Assembly (NCBI RefSeq): GCF_014212495.1
Contig: NZ_JACKZC010000011.1
Span: 124,001-188,000 of the forward strand
From: Pontibacter sp. Tf4
Lineage (GTDB): Bacteria > Bacteroidota > Bacteroidia > Cytophagales > Hymenobacteraceae
Length of the DNA: 64,000 nt
Direction of reading: 5' to 3'
Below are positions 43,968 to 53,079 of this stretch, one piece after another. A model generated the notes under the pieces. That model did not search any database. It was given only the letters and a program-made list of their open reading frames with translations, and was not told the DNA's origin. Numbering within the stretch: position 1 is the stretch's first letter; each line of letters starts with the position of its first letter. The position numbers and the translations under genes are program-made.

Positions 43968-44900
43968 ATGCTTAAACACCTGCTAACGATAGCGGCACTT
44001 GTAACCGGCCTGGTAACTATAAGCAGCTGCAACAACACGCCCGAAACCACAGCAACCACTGCTACCGCAGAAGACCCTGTAGCCTACAAGGCAACTATAG
44101 ATACCTGGCACCAGGAGCGACTGAAAAACCTGCAGAAAGAAGACGGCTGGCTGGCCCTGGCTGGTTTGTTCTGGCTGGAGCCCGGCGAGAACACCTTTGG
44201 CAGCGCCCCTGACAACGACCTTGTTTTTCCGGACGGGAAGATAGCAGCACGGGCCGGTACGTTTGTATTGGCAGATAACAAGGTGCGCGTAAAACTGAAC
44301 GATGAAGCTGCTGTGCTGCTGGATGGAAAGCCTGTAAAGGAAGCCATCGTTTTCGAATCGGACACGGCAGAAGCTCCGAAACTGAACCATGGCCCGCTTA
44401 CCTGGTTTGTGATAAAGCGCGGCGATAAATACGGCGTGCGCCTGCTCGATACCGAAAGCGACATCCGGAAGAATTTTACGGGCATAGACCGCTACGAGGT
44501 TGATCCGAACTATAAAGTACAGGCAAAACTGGAGCCTAACACTACCGGCAGAACGATAGCCATCACCAACATTGTAGGCCAGACCAGCCAGGAAGAAACC
44601 CCGGGAGCACTGGTGTTTACCATAAACGGAAAGCAGCACAAACTCGACGCGCTGAAAGAAGGCGACGAACTGTTCCTGATCTTTGCCGACAAGACCAACG
44701 GGCACGAAACCTACGGCGCCGGCCGCTACCTGTACACCGATCTGCCCGATGCCAACGGAAACGTGACCATCGATTTCAACAAGGCCTATAACCCGCCCTG
44801 CGCATTTGTAACCTACGCTACCTGCCCGCTGCCCCCGAAGCAGAACTTTTTACAGATACCGATACCGGCCGGCGAGAAAACCTTTGAAGCAAACCACTAA
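43968..44900 (+). CDS. DUF1684-domain lipoprotein
   Basis: 310 residues with lipobox TISSC. The DUF1684 blocks are full length: 'WHQERLKNLQKEDGWLALAG' and LFWLEPGENTFGS, 'LLDTESDIRKNFTGIDRYEV', 'FADKTNGHETYGAGRYLYTD', 'IDFNKAYNPPCAFVTYATCP' and IPAGEKTFE. It is exported and membrane-anchored; function of the family unknown. The shorter paralogue at 11763-12383 lacks the N-terminal half and has a membrane helix instead. An AACTATAGTT overlaps its stop (44899-44908). Confidence 0.9.
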   Translation: MLKHLLTIAALVTGLVTISSCNNTPETTATTATAEDPVAYKATIDTWHQERLKNLQKEDGWLALAGLFWLEPGENTFGSAPDNDLVFPDGKIAARAGTFVLADNKVRVKLNDEAAVLLDGKPVKEAIVFESDTAEAPKLNHGPLTWFVIKRGDKYGVRLLDTESDIRKNFTGIDRYEVDPNYKVQAKLEPNTTGRTIAITNIVGQTSQEETPGALVFTINGKQHKLDALKEGDELFLIFADKTNGHETYGAGRYLYTDLPDANGNVTIDFNKAYNPPCAFVTYATCPLPPKQNFLQIPIPAGEKTFEANH

Positions 44901-45011
44901 CTATAGTTTACAGGAACGCGCCTCCGGAAACATTTCTGATGCCGGGTTGTTGTATCCACGAGCCTGAAGGCAACTATAGACGGCTCAGAAATATCAGAAA
45001 GTATAAACGAA

Positions 45012-45659
45012 ATGACCTCAGAAAATAAACCAAAGGTAATTACGCCGGCTCACCTGCAGCAGGCCCTGAACTATAGCGACTACGTAACACTGACCGAGCA
45101 ACTGCTGGCAGAAAACAAAACAACCGGCACCAATCACGCCGAAGACTTAGTAGAATACACCCGCATGAACCTGCACCGCATGCGCCGCGGCGAAAAGTCG
45201 GCAGTGCTGACAGACGAGATGTTGGAGACGCTGAAAAATGTGGAGCGTAAAATGGTATGGGTAGTGCTGACAGAAGCCTGGTGCGGCGACGCAGCCCAGA
45301 ACCTGCCGGGCATTATTAAAATTGCCGAAGCCAGCCAGCTGATAGAAGTAAAACTGCTGCTCCGAGACGAGAACCTGGACGTGATGGATGCCTACCTGAC
45401 CAACGGCGGCCGTTCTATTCCAAGACTGATTGCGCTGGATGCCGAGACGTTGGAAGAACTTGGCACCTGGGGCCCGCGCCCGGAGCCGGCCCAGCAATTG
45501 GTGTTAGAGGCAAAGGAACAGAAGCTGGATTTTAAAGAGATGGCTGAAAAGCTGCACGGCTGGTATGGCAAAGACCGCAGCAGAACCCTGCAGCAGGAGT
45601 TCATTCCACTGTTAAAAGCCTGGGCTATAGCTGATGAAACGTTAGCTGAGAGAAAGTAA
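45012..45659 (+). CDS. Thioredoxin-family protein
   Basis: 215 residues, cytoplasmic. The fold is marked by VLTEAWCGDAAQNLPGI, where the active site has WCGD rather than the double-Cys WCxxC, then 'NGGRSIPRLIALD' with the cis-Pro. It lacks the second cysteine, so it is not a classic disulfide reductase. The N-terminal 60 residues and the C-terminal 60 residues are helical extensions. Known Bacteroidota proteins of this type have no assigned role. A terminator follows. Confidence 0.85.
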   Translation: MTSENKPKVITPAHLQQALNYSDYVTLTEQLLAENKTTGTNHAEDLVEYTRMNLHRMRRGEKSAVLTDEMLETLKNVERKMVWVVLTEAWCGDAAQNLPGIIKIAEASQLIEVKLLLRDENLDVMDAYLTNGGRSIPRLIALDAETLEELGTWGPRPEPAQQLVLEAKEQKLDFKEMAEKLHGWYGKDRSRTLQQEFIPLLKAWAIADETLAERK

Positions 45660-45678
45660 AACGACGCAACTATAAACT

Positions 45679-45709
45679 AAAAAGGCGGCACAAAAGTGTC
45701 GCCTTTTTT
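45679..45709 (+). terminator. Terminator of the thioredoxin-family gene
   Basis: AAAAAGGCGGCAC (45679-45691) pairs with GTGTCGCCTTTTT (45696-45708), one G-T pair, loop AAAA. Confidence 0.85.
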
Positions 45710-45718
45710 ATTCCGGAA

Positions 45719-46023
45719 TGCCGCAAGTTTAGCGTCAGCGCAATTTGTGGCTATACATAGCAGCCGGTTGCAACTGGCTTTGCTTTGCAAAAGCAATACA
45801 ACTATAGCCCGAACTATAGAACTATAGTTTGCCAAACTCCATAATTTCACGCTGGCGCGGATCTGCGATCCGTGACTTTTTATAAAGTTGGATTTGCAAT
45901 CCAACTGGGCGGGACGCCCAAACTATAGTTCGACACGAGCGAAGAAGCTCGCGCCATGGTAATAACTATAGTTCTTACAATTATAAAGTTCAGCTAAACT
46001 ATAATTTATAGTTGGTGCTATAA
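45719..46023. repeat. Composite spacer element, second copy
   Basis: Homologous in order to 37021-37330: an 'atgccgcaagtttagcg' block, a GCCGGTTGCAACTGGC hairpin, the identical 27-base block at 45852-45878 (with CGGATCTGCGATCCG), GTTGGATTTGCAATCCAAC (45887-45905), GGGCGGGACGCCC (45907-45919), then AACTATAGTT and a 'cgacacgagcgaagaagctcgcgcc' tail pairing GAGC with GCTC. Exact AACTATAGTT at 45820, 45921 and 45964. No gene. Confidence 0.85.
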
Positions 46024-47991
46024 TTACGGTGCCGGGTTGGCAGGAGCAAGGTCTCCGAGTAGTTTTACATAGTGTATCTTATCGCCTACTTCCAGTTGGT
46101 GCACTACGTCCATGCCATTTATTACTTTGGCGAAAATAGTGTAGCGGCCGTCCAGGTGCGGGGTAGGCGAGTGGGTAATGAACCACTGGTTGCTTTCGGT
46201 GTCTTTTCCGGCTGATGCCATGCCCACGTAACCTTCGCGGTAATGCAGGGGGGCAAACTCAGAGCGGATAGAATACTCAGAGCTGCCCCAGCCATCGCCG
46301 CGCTTATCGCCGCCCTGTGCCACAAAGTTCGGTACTACCCTGTGGAAATATAAGCCATCAAAAAAGCTTTCCTGAATAAGCTCTACAAAGTTAGCCACCG
46401 AGCCGGGCGCATCTTCCACAAACAGCTGCAGGGTAATCACGCCTTTCTCTGTTCTGATCTCTACCTGCTGGTCTGCCGGAATGCGGGTTACCAGTGCCCA
46501 GTCGATCGGGTGTGTGAAAGGATTTTCAGGGGTTACGGTTTCCTTGTCGTTCAGGTAATCGATGGTGCGTTGCAACTCTATGTTGGTTTCCATGTCGCGG
46601 GGTAGCTGCAGTTTTTGCTGGGCCTGTGTCAGGAAACTATAGTTGGTGTAATGGCTGCGCAGGTTCAGTTTCGGGTCGCGGATGGCGCCTGCGGCCATGC
46701 CTACCAGGGCCACATCACCGGAGCCGATCGCGCGTTTCATGGTCTCGGCAAACTCTGCTTCGAGGGCTTTCGGGAAGTCGGGCTGCGTGCGCATCAACAA
46801 CAGTGCATCCATGCCGGTCGTGCCAATTACGGGCTGCTGTGCGGCGAACATGGCCTCCGCTATAAATTTAAAATTATTGAAGTCGCCGGAGAGCGCTTTC
46901 AGGAGTTGTGCCTTGTCGTAAGGGTTGTTGGCGTTCTGGAAGTAGCCTTTGTAGCGTTCGCTCAGGAACTGGCGGGCCGGGCTGTTCTGCAGAATCACCC
47001 AGATCACGTTGCCGCGCACCCGGGCATCCAGCAACTTAGGCAATACCTGCTGCATATCCGATACCCTGATATCCTCCGGGTTCGCCACTATAAATTCGGA
47101 AGTGGCCACTGCTGTGTTGATGTTCTGGTCCTGCAGGCCGGCCAGCAGCGCTACGCGTATGTCGTCGTAATCCAGCCCTGTCATGGAGCGGATAGCACTC
47201 AGGCGCACGCGGTAATCCGGGTCGCTTTGGGCAATGCCGCTCAGGAACCGTGCTTTATCTATAGCCCGTACTTTGCCAAGGGCCTGTGCCGCCGCCATGC
47301 GCACATCCGCCGACGAATCAGAAGTAGCCGTGGTCAGTAACTGCTCGCGGTGCGAAGTAAGATCTACTTTAGAAACACGGGCTAAATATTGTGCTGCTGC
47401 CAGGCGGGCCTCGTAAGGGTTGCGTTCCTGCAGCAGTTTAGCACCCAGTTTTATGCTTTGCTCCGAATGCTGCTGGCGTAAACCGGCGCGGTATAGTCCC
47501 CAGGCCTGGCCGCCCAAAGCCGTGGGGTTATGCGCTTTATAGTTTGTCAGAAATTCCACTCCCACCGGCGTAGCGATCTTGCCCAATGCCTCCAGCATCT
47601 CTGCCTGCACCTGTGGTTTTGTTTCATGGTCAATGTGGCCCATGAGTGCGTTCTCTGCTTTTTTGTGGCCGATCTGGCCAATCGCATACGCCGCCGCCGA
47701 CCGTACCATTGAAGAGGTATCAGTAAGCAAGCTCAGCAGCTGTGGTAGGGCCACGGTATCCTGCACCGAGGCAAAGGCAAGGGCTGCCTCCCGGCGGTAG
47801 GTGTGTTTGCCGTGCTGCAGATATGGGAGCAGGTCAGAAGTGCGGCGCTCGTCCTGTAGTGTATATATTTCCTGTAAATGCGGGTCAGCAAATTTGTTGA
47901 TGCCAGCCGGCTCTGCGCTCTTTTGTGGTATGTACTGGCAGGCGGCGCTCAGCAACATGATTCCCAGCCCCAGGGTGTGTATCTTTTTCAT
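46024..47991 (-). CDS. HEAT-repeat and cyclophilin-type peptidyl-prolyl isomerase fusion lipoprotein
   Basis: 655 residues; lipobox LSAAC at residues about 14-18. Residues 40-470 form HEAT repeats ('RSAAAYAIGQIGHKKAENAL', 'VRMAAAQALGKVRAIDKARF', 'VRLSAIRSMTGLDYDDIRVA'). Residues about 500-655 are a cyclophilin domain with FDGLYFHRVVPNFVAQGGD, then ASAGKDTESNQWFITHSPTP and LDGRYTIFAKVINGMDVV. It folds or escorts exported proteins at a membrane surface. The two-domain fusion is known in Bacteroidota. Catalytic Arg in FHRVV and Phe in FITH are present, so the isomerase should be active. Confidence 0.92.
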   Translation of the reverse strand: MKKIHTLGLGIMLLSAACQYIPQKSAEPAGINKFADPHLQEIYTLQDERRTSDLLPYLQHGKHTYRREAALAFASVQDTVALPQLLSLLTDTSSMVRSAAAYAIGQIGHKKAENALMGHIDHETKPQVQAEMLEALGKIATPVGVEFLTNYKAHNPTALGGQAWGLYRAGLRQQHSEQSIKLGAKLLQERNPYEARLAAAQYLARVSKVDLTSHREQLLTTATSDSSADVRMAAAQALGKVRAIDKARFLSGIAQSDPDYRVRLSAIRSMTGLDYDDIRVALLAGLQDQNINTAVATSEFIVANPEDIRVSDMQQVLPKLLDARVRGNVIWVILQNSPARQFLSERYKGYFQNANNPYDKAQLLKALSGDFNNFKFIAEAMFAAQQPVIGTTGMDALLLMRTQPDFPKALEAEFAETMKRAIGSGDVALVGMAAGAIRDPKLNLRSHYTNYSFLTQAQQKLQLPRDMETNIELQRTIDYLNDKETVTPENPFTHPIDWALVTRIPADQQVEIRTEKGVITLQLFVEDAPGSVANFVELIQESFFDGLYFHRVVPNFVAQGGDKRGDGWGSSEYSIRSEFAPLHYREGYVGMASAGKDTESNQWFITHSPTPHLDGRYTIFAKVINGMDVVHQLEVGDKIHYVKLLGDLAPANPAP

Positions 47992-48120
47992 GCGATAGTT
48001 GTTCGGAGCCTGAATATACTAAAATCAACTGAAAAGCGCTGTAAGCAGCACGCCCCGCACATCAACACTTTGCATTAAACTATAAATTGCCTATATTTAG
48101 ACTGACGAATTATCCGGTTT

Positions 48121-48609
48121 ATGCAGGAAGCCCAAGTCAGGCTGTTTGACGATACTTATACCAACAACCCAAAAGCGGAACAGCGCACTACTACGCTGGC
48201 TGTTTTTCTGTTGCTGGTACAACTGGGCCTGCTCGCTTACCTGATCTTTACCAAAGGCTTTGCTTACGGATTTCTGGGGCTGTACCTGCTGCATTTGCTG
48301 GTATTCTCGTTTCTGCTGGCCCGCATCTGGTTCGACAGCCACCCGGAGTATCGCCGTCATCTTACGTTTACTTCCCAGAGCGTGTGTTACCGCACCGGCT
48401 TCCTGAAAAAAGAGCAGGATTTTGACTGGGATGAAGTGGACGAAGTGCGCCTGTCGCTGGATCAGGTAGAATTTGTCCTGAAAAATGAAGCACAGCACCT
48501 GGTACCGCTCACCATGATCCACGACGCAACTGCCCTGCACAAGGCAAACGAGCAGATACGGTCTATGGTGCTGCTGAAAGGCATTCACTTAATAGAAGAG
48601 CAGCGCTGA
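48121..48609 (+). CDS. Membrane protein with PH-like domain, coupled to its neighbour
   Basis: 162 residues. Two membrane helices ('LAVFLLLVQLGLLAYLIF' and 'GFLGLYLLHLLVFSFLLARI') then a beta-rich domain ('YRRHLTFTSQSVCYRTGFLK', 'WDEVDEVRLSLDQVEFVL') resembling bacterial PH domains. The stop overlaps the start of the next gene (TGATG), and the two products share the same design. Function unknown. Confidence 0.78.
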   Translation: MQEAQVRLFDDTYTNNPKAEQRTTTLAVFLLLVQLGLLAYLIFTKGFAYGFLGLYLLHLLVFSFLLARIWFDSHPEYRRHLTFTSQSVCYRTGFLKKEQDFDWDEVDEVRLSLDQVEFVLKNEAQHLVPLTMIHDATALHKANEQIRSMVLLKGIHLIEEQR

Positions 48610-49103
48610 TGTTTGTTTCCTTACATACCCGAAAGCAACTTTCCAGGATAAAGCAGAACATGCTGTTGCTTGGCCTTTTTTTGCTGGCTGGCGGTGGCTA
48701 TGCTATAGTTCGTGAGTTTTTATGGCTGGATGCCGTACGGCCGGGCTGGCTTCTGGCCGCTGTGGTGCTGGTATTAATTGGCGGCGTAGGTGTGGCTGTT
48801 GGTATTAACTTAATTCCGCTGCAGGATACCTTTTTCTCCATGAATTCGTCGCAATTGGGATTCCGGCTGACGTTGTTCGGAAAAGCTCACCGCCTGCGCT
48901 GGACCCAGATCCGGTCCATCGATGTGACGGAAGATCGCGTTATCTTCAGTCTCCGCCAGGAAAAAGAAGTGACCCTGCACCTTGCCCATATCTCTGACCC
49001 TAAAATTGCCCGCCACATACAGGCCAGTATCAGCCTGGCAGCCCTGGAGCAGAATGTAAAAGTAAATGGCGTACTGGCTCACCCTGCCAGAGTAGCTGTT
49101 TAA
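48609..49103 (+). CDS. Membrane protein with PH-like domain
   Basis: 164 residues. Two helices ('MLLLGLFLLAGGGYAIV' and 'WLLAAVVLVLIGGVGVAV') followed by a beta domain ('LGFRLTLFGKAHRLRWTQIR', then SIDVTEDRVIFSLRQEKEV). Start ATG overlaps the upstream stop by one base, so it is coupled. A pair of similar two-helix PH-like proteins is the main fact to be seen; role unknown. Confidence 0.78.
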   Translation: MFVSLHTRKQLSRIKQNMLLLGLFLLAGGGYAIVREFLWLDAVRPGWLLAAVVLVLIGGVGVAVGINLIPLQDTFFSMNSSQLGFRLTLFGKAHRLRWTQIRSIDVTEDRVIFSLRQEKEVTLHLAHISDPKIARHIQASISLAALEQNVKVNGVLAHPARVAV

Positions 49104-49217
49104 CTGCCTGTCCGAAACTATAGCCTGCCTTCTGTTCATTTCCTGCACAGCAATTCTGGTGTAACTATAGTTTGGTAAGAGATACTTTGCCAACTTGCGC
49201 CCGATTTAAGGCCATAG

Positions 49218-50393
49218 ATGGAAAAGCAGGAGACAAAAGTTTACGGGTTACAGTTTGGGTTACTTTGCCTGAGCTCGTTTCTGTTCTTTGCCAGCTTCAA
49301 CATGATCATCCCGGAGTTGCCCGACTACCTCACCAGCCTGGGCGGCGAAGAATACAAAGGCCTTATCATCTCGCTCTTTACGCTCACAGCAGGTCTTTCC
49401 AGGCCGTTCAGCGGGAAGCTGGCCGATAAGGTTGGCCGCATTCCGGTAATGGTAGTGGGCGGTGCCGTGTGTATCCTCTGTGGTTTTCTGTACCCGGTTA
49501 CGGGTTCGGTAGCGGCCTTCCTGCTGCTGCGTTTTGTGCATGGCTTTTCTACGGGTTTTACGCCTACCGGCACGGCCGCTTACGTAGCCGATATTATTCC
49601 TATGCAGCGGCGTGGCGAAGCTACCGGCTTGCTTGGCCTGTGTGGTAGTTTAGGTATGGCAGCCGGTCCGGCGCTGGGCGGGGCTATTGCCAACCATTTT
49701 TCGCTGGATGTAATGTTCTACACTTCGTCGTTTACTGCATTTTTGTCGGTAGCGGTGGTGGCACGTATGCAGGAAACCGTGCAGGACACACACAAATTCC
49801 GGATGGGGCTGCTTAAGATTTCCAGAAGCGAGCTGTTCGAACCCCGTGTGATTGCGCCATCTGTAGTGCTGTTCTTCACAGTTTTCTCTTTCGGAACTAT
49901 ACTTACCGTTGTACCCGATTTCAGTGAGCACCTGGGCATAAAAAACAAAGGGCTTTTCTTCCTGAGCTTTACCCTGGCATCGCTGGCAATTCGTTTTATA
50001 GCCGGGCGGGTGTCGGATAAATATGGCCGCGTAAAAGTACTGCGCATCAGTTCGGCTGTACTTATTTTAGCCATGGTGGCGGTTGGGTTCTCCTCTAACC
50101 TGACCGAGCTGATGCTGGCCGGTGTGCTGTTTGGAGTAGGGCAAGGCATGAACTCACCCACCGTTTTTGCCTGGACCATAGACCTGAGCCACGAAGACCA
50201 CCGCGGGCGCGCCATGGCCACCATGTATATTGCCATGGAAGCCGGCATAGGCATTGGCGCCCTTTGCTCTGGCTGGCTCTATAATAACAACGCCGACAAT
50301 TTCCGGATGGTATTCTGGGCAGGGGCAGCCGTATCGTTGCTGGCACTGCTGTATCTGATGATTTTCGTGAAAGCCCCGTCGCGTAGGTTTTAA
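49218..50393 (+). CDS. Major facilitator superfamily transporter
   Basis: 391 residues, twelve predicted helices. Conserved loop motifs: GKLADKVGRIPVMVVGG between helices 2 and 3, and AGRVSDKYGRVKVL in the second half, the G-x-x-x-D-x-x-G-R pattern. 'LRFVHGFSTGFTPTGTAAYV' fits the drug/sugar efflux-type group (MFS_1). The exported compound cannot be told. It is independent of neighbours, with an AACTATAGTT upstream at 49163. Confidence 0.92.
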   Translation: MEKQETKVYGLQFGLLCLSSFLFFASFNMIIPELPDYLTSLGGEEYKGLIISLFTLTAGLSRPFSGKLADKVGRIPVMVVGGAVCILCGFLYPVTGSVAAFLLLRFVHGFSTGFTPTGTAAYVADIIPMQRRGEATGLLGLCGSLGMAAGPALGGAIANHFSLDVMFYTSSFTAFLSVAVVARMQETVQDTHKFRMGLLKISRSELFEPRVIAPSVVLFFTVFSFGTILTVVPDFSEHLGIKNKGLFFLSFTLASLAIRFIAGRVSDKYGRVKVLRISSAVLILAMVAVGFSSNLTELMLAGVLFGVGQGMNSPTVFAWTIDLSHEDHRGRAMATMYIAMEAGIGIGALCSGWLYNNNADNFRMVFWAGAAVSLLALLYLMIFVKAPSRRF

Positions 50394-50602
50394 ATCTGTT
50401 AAAGCATTTCCAATAGCAGTTTACTAAAATCCCATCTCCGCCCGTTTGGGTCAGGGGTGTGTATGCGTATACTTACAAAAAAACACACTTTAGTACTATC
50501 TGTGTCCAGAGAGCAAATTTGCCGGATATAGCAGGTTCCTCTACGCGTTGCTGCCAGGCAATGAGCAAACAAACATCACCAAATTACATACTAAAATTAA
50601 TC

Positions 50603-51679
50603 ATGAAAGCTATGAAGGGAAGATCAACAAGAACTATGGCTGTGTTAGCGGCTGCGCTCCTGTTTTACGGTTGCGAGAAAGATCAGGAAGAAGTGGAACC
50701 TGTTGCGCTGAACACAAGTGAGCATAACATGGGCGAGGACTGCGATATAATTGATTTTGAGTCGGGTGCTACGGGGGCGTATATCAACAGCATCAACTCA
50801 ACAGGTGGCTTTGGCCCGATCAGTATCTTTAACAAAGCCCGCAACAGCGGCGGTACTTTAGAAAGCATGAACCGGGCTGTGCTGTATGATTCTGATGGCC
50901 CTACATTTACCGGCGATGATGATGACCTGGAAGTAAACTGGGGAAATGTGCTGATCATTCAGGAGATAGGCACCTCGCCTGCCGATGGACCAAACGATAA
51001 CCGCTGGGGCGGCACCATGCGGCTGGAATTTCCGGAGCCGGTTACTGTTAAAAGCCTTGGCGCGGTAGATATTGACCTGAATGAAAATGAATCTTACGTG
51101 TACTTGTACAGCAGCACAGGCCAGCTATTGGATGTGGAACATCTGCTGCCTTTAGGAGATGCCAGTACCCAGACAGTTACCTTTAACGGCTCCGAAGGTA
51201 TCGACAATGTGAAGTACATTAAAGTTGTACTGGCTGGAGATGATGGCTATGTTGGCTCCGGCGCGATTGATGACATTGTGTTCTGTGTGCCAGATGAAGG
51301 GGAGTACGGCTGTACCCGCACCCAGGGCTACTGGAAAACCCACTCTGGCGTAGGTAAAAACAAAGGCGGTAAATACGACGCTGCCTGGGATGATTACCTG
51401 AACGCAACATTAGGGAACCTGGGCAAATATCCGGACATCTTATGGATGGCTCCTAAAGGCGGAGATGCCCGAATTATCCTGGCGCACCAGTACATAGCCG
51501 CTGTGCTGAACGTAGAAGCCGGCGCCTCAACCCCTGACGAAGTAGACGAAGCCCTGGAAGGCGCCAGAAAATACTTTAATGGCACTATGAGCGCAAGCAG
51601 AGCCCAGCTACTGGAATGGGCCGAACTACTGGATGATTACAACAACGGCCTGATAGGTCCGGGATCGTGCGACGACTAA
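50603..51679 (+). CDS. Array lipoprotein 1: beta-sandwich and GYWKxH-type C-terminal domain
   Basis: 358 residues from ATG 50603, chosen because the lipobox LFYGC follows; the frame opens 48 codons earlier with no signal. Domain A (residues about 45-235): 'CDIIDFESGATGAYINSINS', DDDDLEVNWGNVLIIQEIG, PNDNRWGGTMRLEF, 'VGSGAIDDIVFC', a jelly-roll-like surface domain. Domain B (about 240-358): GCTRTQGYWKTHSGVGKNKG, AHQYIAAVLNVEAGAS, LDDYNNGLIGPGSCDD. Two Cys flank each domain. I know the GYWKxH motif from secreted proteins of many bacteria but no named function. First of four paralogues; terminator follows. Confidence 0.82.
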   Translation: MKAMKGRSTRTMAVLAAALLFYGCEKDQEEVEPVALNTSEHNMGEDCDIIDFESGATGAYINSINSTGGFGPISIFNKARNSGGTLESMNRAVLYDSDGPTFTGDDDDLEVNWGNVLIIQEIGTSPADGPNDNRWGGTMRLEFPEPVTVKSLGAVDIDLNENESYVYLYSSTGQLLDVEHLLPLGDASTQTVTFNGSEGIDNVKYIKVVLAGDDGYVGSGAIDDIVFCVPDEGEYGCTRTQGYWKTHSGVGKNKGGKYDAAWDDYLNATLGNLGKYPDILWMAPKGGDARIILAHQYIAAVLNVEAGASTPDEVDEALEGARKYFNGTMSASRAQLLEWAELLDDYNNGLIGPGSCDD

Positions 51680-52020
51680 GCGGAAGCTGATCCACAACTA
51701 TAAACTGGTGCAGAAGCAGGGTATGTAAACAACTGTTTTTGCACCAGTTTTTTTTTCTACAGTTCAGAGTCATTGCCACACGCTTAATAAGTATAGATGC
51801 AAGCAGGCCTTAGCTATAGTTTTGAGGGCGTTATGTACAGCTTGGCTGCGGCAGAAACAACCGGGCTATAGTTTGGTATTGCACTATTCTGATGGGGTGG
51901 TTTGGCTTTAAATGCAGGTTTTTCGTAAAGGTTAATTGCTAACGGCAGCCACGCTGGCTTGCCTGCGGTGCACTGCCAGTAAAGGCGGTGCCGGCACATT
52001 GTGAACTTAACCTGCATGCT
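51680..52020. other. Spacer between array lipoproteins 1 and 2
   Basis: 341 bases. It carries the terminator at 51702-51757 and a stretch (51800-52015) with CTATAGTT half-copies and short direct repeats but no gene. No TAnnTTTG box stands out before 52021. Confidence 0.5.
51702..51757 (+). terminator. Terminator of array lipoprotein 1
   Basis: AAACTGGTGCA (51702-51712) pairs with TGCACCAGTTT (51740-51750); a small AAACA/TGTTT pair lies in the loop. A run of nine T residues follows. Confidence 0.85.
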
Positions 52021-53079
52021 ATGAAAAAAATTAAACTCCCTCTGCTTTTCTTATCGGCTTTACTCTTTTATAGTTGCAACCAGGACGACGACCTTTTTGC
52101 CGGCCTGAAAAGTGGCCGTAACGGGAACGCTACTGTTTGTGATAACCTTACATTTGAAACGGCAGAAGCCGGTAACTACATAGACCAGATCAGTACCGGC
52201 GACGGTTTTGGGTCCATAAAAGTATACGCCCGGGCACGCAACAGCGACGGCGATTTTGTAAACGATAACCGCGCCATGATCTTCGATTCTGAACACCCGA
52301 CCGGAGATGATGCCGACTTGTATACAACAGACTGGGGCAAGGTGCTCATAATTCAGGAATTGGGCGAAGAGCACGAACCAAACGACAATCGCTGGGGTGG
52401 CGACATTACCCTCACTTTTCCGGAGGCAGTTACTGTAAAATCGATGCGGGTGCTGGACGTGGATAACCGTGAAGGCGATAACGAAAACAACTCGTGGGTG
52501 TACCTGTACGATGCCAGTGGCAAAGAATTGCACAAAGTACAGCTGGTACCGCGCGGCGACAACAGCAAACAAACAGTAGACCTGGGCAATACAGCCAATG
52601 TAACAAAACTTAAAGTAGTGCTGGATGGCGAAGGCATTGTTGGTTCTGCTGCCATCGATAACATTGCCTTTTGCTTTGCCGGCGAAAATACGGAAGAAGA
52701 AGAAAAATACGGCTGCACCCAGCTCAGAACTTACTGGCTAGACCATTCTGACCCTGCTACTGAGCACTATAACCGCACCTGGAACTCCTTTGCTAAAACA
52801 GCTTTCTTTAACAGCGGCCAGACTTACCTGGAACTGCTGCAGCGCTTACCATCCAAAGGGAATGCTTACTTTATGCTGGCACAACCCTACATTACGGCAA
52901 AACTGAACATAAAGAGCGGAGCCTCTACCACCCCCGAAGTAGATGAAGCCCTGGCAGGGGCCACCCAGTTCTTTAAAGGTGAAACCAGCCCCGAAGTGGC
53001 ACAACTGCTGGTATGGGCCGCACTGCTGGATGCCTACAACAAAGGCGACATTGGCCCGGGCCGCTGCCCCGAGGAATAA
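52021..53079 (+). CDS. Array lipoprotein 2: same two-domain design
   Basis: 352 residues; lipobox LFYSC. Domain A matches the others ('CDNLTFETAEAGNYIDQIST', 'YTTDWGKVLIIQELG', PNDNRWGGDITLTF, 'VGSAAIDNIAFC'). Domain B has a changed core, YGCTQLRTYWLDHSDP, in which the GYWK of the paralogues became TYWL, but it keeps the rest: 'MLAQPYITAKLNIKSGAS' and LLDAYNKGDIGPGRCPEE. This may mark loss of the motif's function or a divergent ligand. Start ATG 52021; an upstream open frame adds 11 codons. Confidence 0.82.
   Translation: MKKIKLPLLFLSALLFYSCNQDDDLFAGLKSGRNGNATVCDNLTFETAEAGNYIDQISTGDGFGSIKVYARARNSDGDFVNDNRAMIFDSEHPTGDDADLYTTDWGKVLIIQELGEEHEPNDNRWGGDITLTFPEAVTVKSMRVLDVDNREGDNENNSWVYLYDASGKELHKVQLVPRGDNSKQTVDLGNTANVTKLKVVLDGEGIVGSAAIDNIAFCFAGENTEEEEKYGCTQLRTYWLDHSDPATEHYNRTWNSFAKTAFFNSGQTYLELLQRLPSKGNAYFMLAQPYITAKLNIKSGASTTPEVDEALAGATQFFKGETSPEVAQLLVWAALLDAYNKGDIGPGRCPEE

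Noticed and set aside
46615..47340. 241-residue plus-strand open frame
   Set aside because: Antisense to the HEAT repeats; composition is that of a reversed GC-rich gene.
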